A DNA stretch of 12,881 nt from Chloroflexota bacterium. Its GTDB lineage: Bacteria; Chloroflexota; Anaerolineae; Caldilineales; Caldilineaceae. Position numbers and translations under genes: made by a program. The notes beneath the pieces were generated by a model that had not been told where the DNA came from, ran no database searches, and saw nothing but the letters and a program-made list of their open reading frames with translations. Within the stretch, counting starts at the first letter, position 1. Each line of letters begins with the position of its first letter. The stretch covers positions 1-12,881 of the forward strand of contig JAGWYN010000074.1 in NCBI GenBank assembly GCA_018969295.1, written 5' to 3'. Shown here one piece after another: positions 1-8,159 of this stretch.

Positions 1-574
1 AGGGTGCGCAACTCCAGTGTAGGGCAGTTCTTGAGCGTCACCGTCAACACCACCCTCACCGGTGAGGTCAATCTCTTCTGGGGACGCATCCAAGCAGCGC
101 TCAACGAGGCCGAGCGTTTCGATGGTCGTTCTCTGTTGGTCACCGCTGTTGAGCCGGTTCGACCGGAAGGCGCCACTCTGTCACCCTATAGGCGGGTGAC
201 GCATCAAGAGGACGCCAGCGCATCACGGCTTCACTCGATCCACTGGATCGGACCGTTCGCGCGCCGGATCGGCCAGACCCTGACGCAATTTTTATCCCTT
301 CTATTCGATTTTCAACGTGCGAAATCCAGGCTAAGGAATTGAGATTGGACTACAAGGACTGTCTGCGCCAGCGGAAATTGGTGTTGTGGGAACAATGACC
401 CACCAGTTCACCGAATCGTCTGCCATCGGGCTGACCCTTCTCGCCAGCGGCTGCTGCCCGAACGGCGGGTTGCTATTTGCGTCCGGAGTGGCCCCGGCGT
501 CGCTTTGGTGACGCGTCGTTCAAAAACGGGTGTCCCGTCGAGCGTTATTTGATAAATTTTCTCCGTCTGGCCAC
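1..574. other. Region without a convincing gene
   Basis: No recognisable gene lies here. One plus-strand frame is open from the left edge to a TGA at 340-342, and could be the 3' end of a gene starting outside the window or begin at the GTG at 4. Its first ~60 codons favour G/C in the third position, but the later ones (after about 180) do not, and the product of about 112 residues matches no family I know. Part of the opposite strand (about 1-160) is also open. Four palindromes lie within 54-250 (described separately). From 343 to 574 I see only low-coding sequence, with an AT-rich patch at 545-560 just upstream of the promoter of the next gene. Confidence 0.5.
54..250. repeat. Cluster of four short palindromes
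   Basis: Four inverted repeats lie within 200 bases. They are CCTCACCGGTGAGG (54-67, perfect), CCGGT-TCG-ACCGG (154-166), GTCACCC-N7-GGGTGAC (180-200), and CGATCCA-C-TGGATCG (236-250, perfect arms). They could be protein-binding sites, RNA hairpins in a gene's 3' end, or chance in GC-rich DNA. The core GTCACC/GGTGAC-like half-site recurs in the first and third. No role can be assigned from sequence. Confidence 0.35.
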
Positions 575-603
575 TTGACAACATCCCCATTCCGTAGTGG
601 AAT
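575..603 (+). promoter_or_regulatory. Sigma70-like promoter of the carbamoyltransferase gene
   Basis: A consensus -35 box TTGACA (575-580) is followed after 17 bases by TGGAAT (598-603), which matches 4 of 6 positions of the -10 consensus. An AT-rich stretch at 545-560 could act as an UP element. Transcription would begin near 610, giving a leader of about 60 bases before the ATG at 673. The strong -35 and correct spacing support it; the -10 is weak. Confidence 0.5.
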
Positions 604-672
604 TAAGTTTTGAAACGAATGGGTGTGTCCTTATTTTTCCAATCCAGCGACAGAGCCAAGGAGAAATTGTCT

Positions 673-1646
673 ATGCAAACCGACCTGCGCGGGCGCGACT
701 ACATCAGCGACATGGATTTCAGCAAGGAAGAGATCGACACCGTTCTCGACGTCGCCTTCAAACTCAAACGAGACCGCGCCCTGGGCATCCCACACCCACT
801 GCTGCGCGACAAGACGCTGGCGTTGCTCTTTTTCTTCAGCAGCACGCGCACCCGCTCCAGCTTTGAGGTCGGCATGGCCCAGCTCGGGGGCCACGCCGCG
901 TTCATCGACTCCGACACAACCCAGATCAGCCACGGCGACACCGCAAAAGAGATCGGCGAGATCTACGGCCGCTACTACGATGGCATCGCCATTCGCCAGT
1001 GTGACTGGGGGATCGGCAACCAATACATCAACGCTGTGGCCAAGGCCAGCCGAGTGCCGGTTCTCAACATGCAGTGCGACGTCTATCATCCCTTCCAGAT
1101 TCTGGCCGACCTGATGACCCTGATCGAGAAGGTCGGCGACCCGCGCGGCAAGACCATCAACGTCAGCTGGGCCTATGCCAGCAGCTACCAGAAGCCGATC
1201 TCGGTGCCGCAGAGTCTGATTTTGCAGATGACCCGCTTCGGGATGAACGTTCGCCTCACCCATCCGCCAGAATACAAATTGATGCCCGACATCGTGCAGC
1301 AGGCCACCGACAATGTGCGCAGACATGGCGGCAGCTTTGAAATTCTCGACGACTTCGACGCTGGTTTCAAAGGGGCCGACATTGTCTACCCCAAAAGCTG
1401 GGGCGCGCTGCTGACGACGTCGGACAACGCAGCCAGCGCGGCCATCGGACGCAAGTACACCCACTGGATCACGGACGAACGGCGCATGGCGCTGGCCAAT
1501 CCCAACGCGATCTACATGCACTGTCTGCCCGCCGACCGCAACATCGAGGTCACCGACGGCGTCATCGATGGCCCCCAGTCTGTGGTCTACGACGAGGCTG
1601 AAAACCGCATGCACGCGCAGAAGGCTGTGATGGCCCTGACCATGCG

Positions 1647-1650
<4 letters not shown>
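673..1650 (+). CDS. YgeW-like knotted carbamoyltransferase (ornithine carbamoyltransferase superfamily)
   Basis: This is a 325-residue cytoplasmic enzyme expected to transfer, or phosphorolytically release, a carbamoyl group using carbamoyl phosphate. The carbamoyl-phosphate loop STRTR (57-61), HPFQ (139-142) and HCLPAD (283-288) are all present. The stretch WAYASSYQKPISVPQ (166-180) matches the proline-rich loop that forms the knot in acetylornithine and YgeW-type transcarbamylases. YPKSWG (239-244) stands where true ornithine carbamoyltransferases carry the SMG ornithine loop, so arginine synthesis is unlikely. It resembles E. coli YgeW over most of its length but is about 70 residues shorter, mainly lacking the insertion after the KSW motif. 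The ATG at 673 is chosen because AAGGAG (658-663) sits nine bases upstream; an in-frame TTG at 610 would add 21 unconserved residues. Family assignment is firm, substrate unknown. Confidence 0.85.
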
Positions 1651-3119
<1,469 letters not shown>

Positions 3120-3133
3120 GGTTTGGATCCAGT

Positions 3134-3445
3134 TCAGACTTCCTCGTCCTCAGAACGATAGATAAAGACCGTCACGCCCAACAGCAGGCCCAGCAGCAGG
3201 TTGGCCGCCGCTTCCAGCCAGCCCAGGCGCAGCAGCCGCCCCACCACAAAATGGCCGATCCCGATCCCGACAGCGCCGGCCACCACAGCGGGGGGCAGCG
3301 GGGGCTCCGCCCCCGGCGTAAAATGGACCGCCTTCTGCATCTTGTCCAGCTGCTGGTTGACCTGTTGGCCGCTCCAACGCAGATAGAAGGGCACAGCCAA
3401 CGCAGTGAGCGTGGTGCTGGCAGCCAGGCGGAGGAAAGAGCCCAT
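3134..3445 (-). CDS. Small hypothetical membrane protein
   Basis: The 103-residue product is not one I recognise. It has about three hydrophobic stretches: residues 4-24, 52-72 and 78-96. They are linked by a polar segment with QQVNQQLDKMQK and a proline-rich stretch (PGAEPPLPP), and the chain ends in the acidic tail SEDEEV. It is probably a small inner-membrane protein. It lies three bases after the DinB-family gene and 14 bases before the FAD/[2Fe-2S] gene, so the three are almost certainly cotranscribed and this one could tie the other two to the membrane, though that is a guess. A GC-rich hairpin (3299-3315) falls within the sequence encoding the proline-rich linker. The reading frame is supported by operon packing and by hydrophobic pattern rather than by homology. 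Confidence 0.7.
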   Translation of the reverse strand: MGSFLRLAASTTLTALAVPFYLRWSGQQVNQQLDKMQKAVHFTPGAEPPLPPAVVAGAVGIGIGHFVVGRLLRLGWLEAAANLLLGLLLGVTVFIYRSEDEEV

Positions 3446-3448
3446 CGT

Positions 3449-3946
3449 CTAACCTCGCAAAATTCGGGTGATCTGTTCCAGGTGCAGGGCGTCGTGCAGG
3501 CCGACCTGCATCAGCGCGTCGTCCAGGCTAAAACGGCCTCGCTCCGGGTGGGTGCCGGCCCGCTCCCACTGTTCAGCGGTCAGCGAGTTGAAAAATGCCG
3601 CAAATTCCGCGCGTGAACTGCGCAGCGCCGCCAGCACCGCAGAAAGATCCTGCTCGTTGTAACGCCCATCGACCGCCATCTGCTCATGGTCGTAGGCGGT
3701 CAGCAGCGGCTCTGCCTCTGCCACGATCCGGCGGGCCCGCTCCAAAAAAATCCGGTCGAAGTCCCGCAGATGGCAGAGCACCTCCAGCACCGTCCACCCT
3801 GTGTCCCCGTCGTTCGGGTCGCGCAGCGTGGTCGCCGCACCCTGGCCGGCAGCTGCTGCCAGAAAGTCGACCACAGCCAGCGTATCGCGCAGCAGTCTGA
3901 TATGGCCCGCCCGTGCCCGGGCAACGTCGCAGTTGAGTCCCATCAT
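3449..3946 (-). CDS. DinB-family protein
   Basis: The 165-residue protein fits the DinB/YfiT four-helix metal-binding fold at its usual length. It has the typical GWTVLEVLCHLRDFDRIFLER segment near residues 50-70 and HDALHLEQI near 151-159. The three family histidines are H59, H151 and H155, which would bind a divalent metal. Members include thiol-dependent transferases and stress proteins of unknown function, so the reaction cannot be named. It is the first gene of a minus-strand operon leading to a small membrane protein and the fused FAD/[2Fe-2S] subunit. Two ATG codons stand in tandem (3946 and 3943). The purine-rich AGAGGAAGGGG upstream suits either one. Confidence 0.85.
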   Translation of the reverse strand: MMGLNCDVARARAGHIRLLRDTLAVVDFLAAAAGQGAATTLRDPNDGDTGWTVLEVLCHLRDFDRIFLERARRIVAEAEPLLTAYDHEQMAVDGRYNEQDLSAVLAALRSSRAEFAAFFNSLTAEQWERAGTHPERGRFSLDDALMQVGLHDALHLEQITRILRG

Positions 3947-3978
3947 GCCCCTTCCTCTCCAAAAATTGCTCGAACCTT

Positions 3979-3984
3979 ATTGTA
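3979..3984 (-). promoter_or_regulatory. Possible -10 box for the DinB-family operon
   Basis: Read on the minus strand, TACAAT lies 33 bases before the DinB-family start at 3946. No good -35 box is seen at the expected spacing (TGGCTG-like sequence only). The position suits an operon promoter, and the region faces the promoter of the DUF1624 gene. Confidence 0.35.
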
Positions 3985-4010
3985 CCTGAATCGGCACCGT
4001 TCAGCCAGAT

Positions 4011-4032
4011 CCCAGTTCTGCGTAGAATTGGG
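4011..4032. promoter_or_regulatory. Inverted repeat in the divergent promoter region, possible operator
   Basis: CCCAGTTCT (4011-4019) and AGAATTGGG (4024-4032) form an inverted repeat with one mismatch in nine and a four-base centre. It lies between the two divergent -10 boxes and would cover the -35 region of the plus-strand promoter. This is the usual place for a repressor or activator site. No known regulator motif is recognised. Confidence 0.35.
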
Positions 4033-4040
4033 CCGCCCCG

Positions 4041-4049
4041 TGATATAAT
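4041..4049 (+). promoter_or_regulatory. Extended -10 promoter of the DUF1624 gene
   Basis: TGATATAAT contains a perfect TATAAT (4044-4049) preceded by TGN, an extended -10 element that can work without a strong -35 box. The -35 region (about 4021-4027) is poor. The implied start near 4056 would give a leader of roughly 50 bases before the ATG at 4108. Confidence 0.6.
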
Positions 4050-4082
4050 CGGGTCATTGCAGTTTCTATTGGCCTCCCACAC

Positions 4083-4097
4083 CTGGCTGACAGCCAG
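4083..4097 (+). promoter_or_regulatory. Leader hairpin next to the DUF1624 ribosome binding site
   Basis: CTGGCTG-A-CAGCCAG is a perfect 7-1-7 palindrome whose last two bases overlap the Shine-Dalgarno AGAGGAG (4096-4102). In RNA the loop would open to at least three bases, leaving about six paired. It could modulate ribosome access or be a DNA-binding site; neither is shown. Confidence 0.3.
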
Positions 4098-4107
4098 AGG
4101 AGCGAGC

Positions 4108-4935
4108 ATGGCAAAGCCAACTGCCCCAAAGTCCTCCCCATCCCGCCAGCGTTTCTGGGAAGTGGACGCCCTGCGTGGGGTCTCGATCCTGACCATGATC
4201 GTCTACCACACCTTGTGGGATCTTTGGTATTGGCGCGTCCTGCCCGACATCGTGCTCTGGGAAGGGTTTTGGAAGTACTGGCAGCGTTTCACAGCAGGAA
4301 GCTTTTTGATCCTGGTCGGGGTCTCGCTGACGCTGGTCTATCGCCGCGAGCGGGCCAGCCAGCCCCCTGGCAGCCGGCTCTTCCTGCGCTATCTGCGTCG
4401 CGGGCTCAAAATTTTTGGGCTCGGCATGGTCATCACCGTTGTGGTGGCTGTGGCCGGGGTCGGACGGGTAGATTTTGGCATCTTGCACTTGATCGGGGCG
4501 GCTACGGTGCTGGCGTATCCATTGCTGGGGCTGCGGTGGCCCAATCTGTTGTTTTGGCTGGCTTTCTCGCTGGTGGGCAAATGGATCGAGCCGTTTCGCT
4601 TCGACGGACGCTGGCTGCCGCTCGTTTTCGGACCGTGGATGACCAGTATCTTTGTCGACGGCCACTGGCTGGCCCCCATCGGCATCCCCCCGACCATCTA
4701 TCCGGCGGTCGACTACTTTCCACTCGTTCCCTGGTTCGGGGTGGTGCTGCTGGGAGTCTGGGTGGGCAACTGGTTCTACGCCGACAACCGCCGCCTCATC
4801 CCGCTGCCGGGCTGGGGGGAGCTCGCCCCAGTGCGCGGGCTGCGCTTCCTGGGCCGCCATTCGCTGGCGATCTACCTGGTCCATCAGCCCCTGATCCTGC
4901 TCGTGCTTGCTCTGCTGGGCATCGTGCGCCTGTAG
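4108..4935 (+). CDS. DUF1624 / heparan-alpha-glucosaminide N-acetyltransferase-like membrane protein
   Basis: This 275-residue multi-pass membrane protein belongs to the DUF1624 family, related to the catalytic domain of lysosomal HGSNAT, which moves acetyl groups across a membrane onto sugars. The signature RFWEVDALRGVSILTMIVYH at 15-34 carries the family histidine (H34). VDFGILHLIGA (121-131), VPWFGVVLLGVWVG (207-220) and LGRHSLAIYLVHQP (248-261) are also typical. About seven hydrophobic helices can be seen. The acceptor is unknown; cell-envelope glycan modification is an inference. The ATG at 4108 follows AGAGGAG (4096-4102) by five bases; an upstream in-frame TTG at 4057 would precede the ribosome site and is rejected. 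The gene appears to be a single-gene unit with its own extended -10 promoter. No terminator is evident downstream. Confidence 0.85.
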   Translation: MAKPTAPKSSPSRQRFWEVDALRGVSILTMIVYHTLWDLWYWRVLPDIVLWEGFWKYWQRFTAGSFLILVGVSLTLVYRRERASQPPGSRLFLRYLRRGLKIFGLGMVITVVVAVAGVGRVDFGILHLIGAATVLAYPLLGLRWPNLLFWLAFSLVGKWIEPFRFDGRWLPLVFGPWMTSIFVDGHWLAPIGIPPTIYPAVDYFPLVPWFGVVLLGVWVGNWFYADNRRLIPLPGWGELAPVRGLRFLGRHSLAIYLVHQPLILLVLALLGIVRL

Positions 4936-4945
4936 TGCCGAATGC

Positions 4946-5032
4946 AGACAAATCTCTAACCGCGCGCATACGTTTTTCAGACACTGTCCGTCTATACTGA
5001 GAGACAAAGACAGTCAAAAGGATGCGCTGTCT
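4946..5032. promoter_or_regulatory. Hsp20 upstream region: -10 box with AGAC/GTCT half-site cluster
   Basis: TATACT (4993-4998) is a good -10 box, with no strong -35. Around it lie six copies of AGAC or its complement GTCT, at 4946, 4979, 4990, 5002, 5008 and 5029. Four of them form two inverted repeats: AGAC-N7-GTCT (4979-4993), which touches the -10, and AGACAG-N13-CTGTCT (5008-5032). The CIRCE element (HrcA) and the HAIR element (HspR), usual for heat-shock genes, are absent. This may be the binding site of another regulator. Confidence 0.35.
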
Positions 5033-5062
5033 GGAGATTGATTCGATCAGGAGGCAACCAGA

Positions 5063-5521
5063 ATGACAAACATCACTCGTTGGGAACCTTATCGCGAGCT
5101 TGCAAACATGCGTCAGATGCTGGATCGGTTCTTTGAGGATGACTTTTCCCGCTTTCCCATTCTCTGGGATCGCCGCGGGGAGACAATGGGGCTGGCCCTG
5201 GACGTTGTCGAGAAGGAAGATGCCTACATCGTCCAAGCGTCGGTGCCGGGGGTGCCGGCCAAGGATGTCGAGGTCACCCTGAACGACAACGTGCTCACCA
5301 TCAAAGGGGAGCTGAAGGCAGAGCAGGAGGTTCAGGAAGAGACCTACCACCTGCGGGAGCGACGTTTTGGGGCGTTCATGCGCCGCGTGGCCCTGCCAGG
5401 GGCAGTCGACGCTGACAAGATCGAGGCCGTGCATGAGAATGGGGTTTTGACGTTGACTTTGCCCAAAGCAGCAGCGGTCAAACCCAAAAAAATTGAGGTC
5501 AAGCAGGCAGCGATGGGATAA
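5063..5521 (+). CDS. Small heat-shock protein, Hsp20/alpha-crystallin family
   Basis: The 152-residue chaperone would bind unfolding proteins without ATP and hold them for refolding. The N-terminal arm RWEPYRELANMRQMLDRFF (6-24) is typical of bacterial Hsp20. The alpha-crystallin domain covers about 42-138, with VPGVPAKDVEV (61-71) and the signature GVLTLTLPK (127-135). The C-terminal I-X-V anchor is IEV (144-146). All expected parts are present and the length is normal. A strong AGGAGG (about 5050-5055) precedes the ATG. The gene is monocistronic, with its own promoter region and a perfect terminator 17 bases after the stop. Confidence 0.95.
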   Translation: MTNITRWEPYRELANMRQMLDRFFEDDFSRFPILWDRRGETMGLALDVVEKEDAYIVQASVPGVPAKDVEVTLNDNVLTIKGELKAEQEVQEETYHLRERRFGAFMRRVALPGAVDADKIEAVHENGVLTLTLPKAAAVKPKKIEVKQAAMG

Positions 5522-5538
5522 CATCCATCGTTTTTGAC

Positions 5539-5575
5539 AAAAGCTGGGGGCTCGCCTGCGAGCCCCCAGCTTTTT
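5539..5575 (+). terminator. Rho-independent terminator after the Hsp20 gene
   Basis: AAAAGCTGGGGGCTCG (5539-5554) and CGAGCCCCCAGCTTTT (5559-5574) pair perfectly over 16 base pairs around a CCTG loop, ending in a run of five T. The A run on the left makes it able to act in both directions, though no gene faces it from the right. This is the strongest structural signal in the window. Confidence 0.93.
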
Positions 5576-5595
5576 ACAGAGAGTCCCCCCTCCGC

Positions 5596-5625
5596 TTGGC
5601 ACTTCTTTCCTCGCTCGCCTACAAT
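5596..5625 (+). promoter_or_regulatory. Sigma70-like promoter of the M20D-MFS operon
   Basis: TTGGCA (5596-5601) and TACAAT (5620-5625) each match five of six consensus positions, with an 18-base spacer. They sit 21 bases after the Hsp20 terminator and about 47 bases before the M20D start codon, so they fit as the promoter of the following two genes. Confidence 0.65.
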
Positions 5626-5672
5626 ACGTTTGGTTGCACTATCTTTCCAGCCCATTCAGGAGACTGCCCAGC

Positions 5673-6860
5673 ATGACTCTGCCCGCTGAACTGCTCACTC
5701 AGGCCACTGCACTTGCACCGCAACTGACTGCCTGGCGCCGCACCCTTCATGCCCACCCAGAACTTGGTTTCCAAGAGGTGAATACCGCCAGCCTGGTTGT
5801 CAAAGAGCTGGAAGCCCTGGGGATCGAGACACAGAGCCATGTCGGCAAGACCGGGGTGGTCGGCCACCTCGGCACCGGCACGCCGGTCGTGGCAATTCGC
5901 GCGGACATGGATGCTCTGCCGATCCACGAAGCCAACGAAGTGCCCTACCGATCGCAGACCCCTGGCGTCATGCATGCCTGCGGCCACGACGCCCACACAG
6001 CCATCCTTCTCGGGGTGGCGCGTCTGCTGACAGCGCTGCCAGACCGGCCAGCAGGCGAGGTGCGCTTTCTCTTCCAGCCCAGCGAAGAAAGTGCAGACGC
6101 CGAAAATAAATCTGGGGCCCAGCGCATGATCGACGACCAGGCGCTGGCGGGCGTCGACGCGGTGATTGCTCTGCATGTAGACAGCAATTTGCCCAGCAGC
6201 CAGCTGAGCGTAGGGGACGGCTATACCAGCGCCAACGAAGATTCGTTCGAGATCTGGCTGCACGGCACCGGCGGGCATGGGGCGTTTCCCCACCAGGGCA
6301 TCGACCCGACCTTTATCCTGGCCCAGCTTCTCAACGCGCTCCACGGCATCCGGGCCCGCCGCATCGACCCGACCAAGGCCGCTGCCCTCTCGATCGGGCG
6401 AATCCAGGCCGGCACTGTCGCCAATGTCATTCCACACCAGGTCTATCTGAACGGCACAATGCGCAGCTTTGAAGACGGCGTGCGCCAGCAGCTGCGCAGC
6501 GAGCTGTCACAGGCGCTGGAGCTCAGCCGCGTGCTGGGCGGTGACTACACCCTGGCCCTGCGGCAGGGCTATCCAGCCATGTACAACGACCCAGACATCG
6601 TCCGGCTGATCCGCGTGGCGACGCGCGACCTGGTCGGGGTGCAGGCGTTGGTCCCCGCCACCCCAATGATGGGCGCCGAGGATTTCAGCTACATGAGCCG
6701 CCTGGCACCTGGCGCCATGTTCATGTTGGGGGCGCGCAAGGATGCGACAGACCGCCCGCACCACACCCCGATCTTCGACATCGACGAGTCTGTCCTGCCG
6801 CTCGGCGCCGCCGTGCTGGCCGATGTAGCCTGCCGCCTGCTGCGCCAGAAGGCCAGCTGA
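5673..6860 (+). CDS. M20D-family metal-dependent amidohydrolase (hippurate / N-acyl-amino acid hydrolase-like)
   Basis: This 395-residue cytoplasmic enzyme should split an amide bond between an acyl group and an amino acid. The catalytic domain is interrupted by a dimerisation lid near 180-295, which starts about GDGYTSANEDSFEI and includes GTGGHGAFPHQ (198-208). Metal ligands are in place: C103 and H105 in HACGHD, the glutamates of PSEE (136-139), H168 in ALHV and H363/H364 in HHTP. RADMDALPI (76-84) and GAEDFSY (334-340) are family signatures. The ATG at 5673 follows AGGAGA (5658-5663) by nine bases; a TTG at 5634 would add 13 residues without support. The MFS gene begins four bases after the stop. 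It belongs to the M20D group and not to the YgeY-type hydrolases of purine clusters. The natural substrate cannot be told. Confidence 0.9.
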   Translation: MTLPAELLTQATALAPQLTAWRRTLHAHPELGFQEVNTASLVVKELEALGIETQSHVGKTGVVGHLGTGTPVVAIRADMDALPIHEANEVPYRSQTPGVMHACGHDAHTAILLGVARLLTALPDRPAGEVRFLFQPSEESADAENKSGAQRMIDDQALAGVDAVIALHVDSNLPSSQLSVGDGYTSANEDSFEIWLHGTGGHGAFPHQGIDPTFILAQLLNALHGIRARRIDPTKAAALSIGRIQAGTVANVIPHQVYLNGTMRSFEDGVRQQLRSELSQALELSRVLGGDYTLALRQGYPAMYNDPDIVRLIRVATRDLVGVQALVPATPMMGAEDFSYMSRLAPGAMFMLGARKDATDRPHHTPIFDIDESVLPLGAAVLADVACRLLRQKAS

Positions 6861-6864
6861 GGCG

Positions 6865-8130
6865 GTGCAGGTCTACCTGGCGCTGCTGCGCCGCAATCCT
6901 GGTTTTCGCAACCTTTGGTTTGCGCGTGTGGTCAGCAACCTTGGGGACTGGTTCAACCTGCTCGCCTCGGCCGCCTTGATTGCCAACCTCAGCGGTGGCG
7001 GCACAGCCATCAGCTTCCTCTTCCTGGCCCGCTTCCTCCCCCTGTTCGTCACAAGCCCGTTCGCCGGTCTCCTGGCAGACCGCTTTGAACGCCGCACCTT
7101 GCTCATCTGGACTGACTTGTTGCGTGCCGCTGTCGTGCTGGGCTTTCTGTTGGTCGACCGGCCAGAGCGGATCTGGCTGCTTTATCTGCTGACAACACTG
7201 CAGTTTGTCTTCAGTGCGCTCTTTACACCTACCCAGCAGGCCTATCTCCCCGCTGTGGTCGACGCCGACGATCTGGTCACCGCCAATGCGCTGGACAGTC
7301 TGACCTGGAGTGTCATGCTGGCGATCGGCGCGCTGCTGGGAGGAATCGCCACAGCGCTGTTGGGGGTGCAGGCGGCCTTTCTGCTCGACGCGCTCACCTT
7401 CCTCCTCTCTGCCTGGTTTCTCACCCGCATCGGCGTGCGCAGCAGAGGCCAGCCGCTCGCAGCACCAGGGCGCTCTCCCCTGCACCTGGCCGCCCAGGAT
7501 CTGATCGAGGGCATGCGCTATCTGGCTCGCCAGCCTGTCTTGATCGGCTTTGTGCTGGTCAAGGCAGGCGGCGCGCTGGTCTGGGGCGGGGTCAACGTGC
7601 TGGAAGTGCCGCTGGCCGAAACCGTCTTTCCGATCGACGGCAACGGCACGCTCAGCCTGGGTCTGATCTACACGGCCATCGGGCTTGGCACCGGTCTGGG
7701 GCCCCTTGCCGTCCGGTCGCTGTTGGGGGACTCCTGGCGGGGCATGCTCCATGCGGTCTCGATCGGCTTTGTCGCCATGAGCGTGGGGACCTTTGGCCTG
7801 GCGCTGGCCCCCACCTTGGGGTGGGTGCTGGCCGCCACATTTGTGCGCGGGCTCGGCACCGGCACCCTCTGGGTCTTCTCGGCAGTCCTGCTCCAACAGC
7901 TGCTGCCAGACCGGCTGCGCGGGCGGGTCTTTGCCTTTGAGTTCACCGTCTTCACCCTGGCCCAGTCTGTCAGCACGCTCTGGGCCGGCTACGCGTACGA
8001 CCAGTGGGCGTGGGAGATCTCCCAGGTGCTGCTCAGCGCTGCGCTGACCAGCGTCGTGGTGGCGGCCGTCTGGCTGCCCTTCTATCTGCGCACCAGGAGG
8101 GCATCGACCGCTCCGTTCCCGCCGGCGTGA
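6865..8130 (+). CDS. MFS transporter (MFS_3 / EntS-like group)
   Basis: The 421-residue protein has about twelve hydrophobic helices and is an inner-membrane secondary transporter. The start NPGFRNLWFARVVSNLGDWF (11-30) is typical of the MFS_3 group, which includes the enterobactin exporter EntS and many putative drug exporters. ADRFERR (71-77) is the conserved loop between helices 2 and 3. The C-terminal loop around LLPDRLRGRVFAFEFTVF is also usual. It starts with GTG four bases after the stop of the M20D gene and is probably translated by coupling, since no strong ribosome site is seen beyond TGAGG. Operon structure suggests it moves the substrate or product of the hydrolase; direction and substrate are unknown. 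It converges on mutL with 29 bases between the stops. Confidence 0.88.
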   Translation: MQVYLALLRRNPGFRNLWFARVVSNLGDWFNLLASAALIANLSGGGTAISFLFLARFLPLFVTSPFAGLLADRFERRTLLIWTDLLRAAVVLGFLLVDRPERIWLLYLLTTLQFVFSALFTPTQQAYLPAVVDADDLVTANALDSLTWSVMLAIGALLGGIATALLGVQAAFLLDALTFLLSAWFLTRIGVRSRGQPLAAPGRSPLHLAAQDLIEGMRYLARQPVLIGFVLVKAGGALVWGGVNVLEVPLAETVFPIDGNGTLSLGLIYTAIGLGTGLGPLAVRSLLGDSWRGMLHAVSIGFVAMSVGTFGLALAPTLGWVLAATFVRGLGTGTLWVFSAVLLQQLLPDRLRGRVFAFEFTVFTLAQSVSTLWAGYAYDQWAWEISQVLLSAALTSVVVAAVWLPFYLRTRRASTAPFPPA

Positions 8131-8159
8131 CCAGAAACAAGGATGGAAAGGGGAGGCTG

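Noticed and set aside
154..166. CCGGTTCGACCGG resembles a tRNA T arm
   Set aside because: The pairing does not fit a T stem with the G53-C61 closing pair, and no acceptor or anticodon arm is found around it.
631..1614. Long minus-strand frame opposite the carbamoyltransferase gene
   Set aside because: The plus-strand protein has all carbamoyltransferase motifs; the antisense product matches nothing.
3299..3315. CGGGGGC-TCC-GCCCCCG hairpin
   Set aside because: It lies in the middle of a coding frame, encodes a proline-rich linker and lacks a T run; probably a result of codon choice.
4936..5062. CIRCE or HAIR heat-shock operator before the Hsp20 gene
   Set aside because: Neither TTAGCACTC-N9-GAGTGCTAA nor CTTGAGT-N7-ACTCAAG is present.
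5673..6860. The M20 enzyme as YgeY, which would complete a ygeW/ygeY purine cluster
   Set aside because: Its motifs (HACGHD, PSEE, HHTP) are those of M20D amidohydrolases, a different branch from YgeY.
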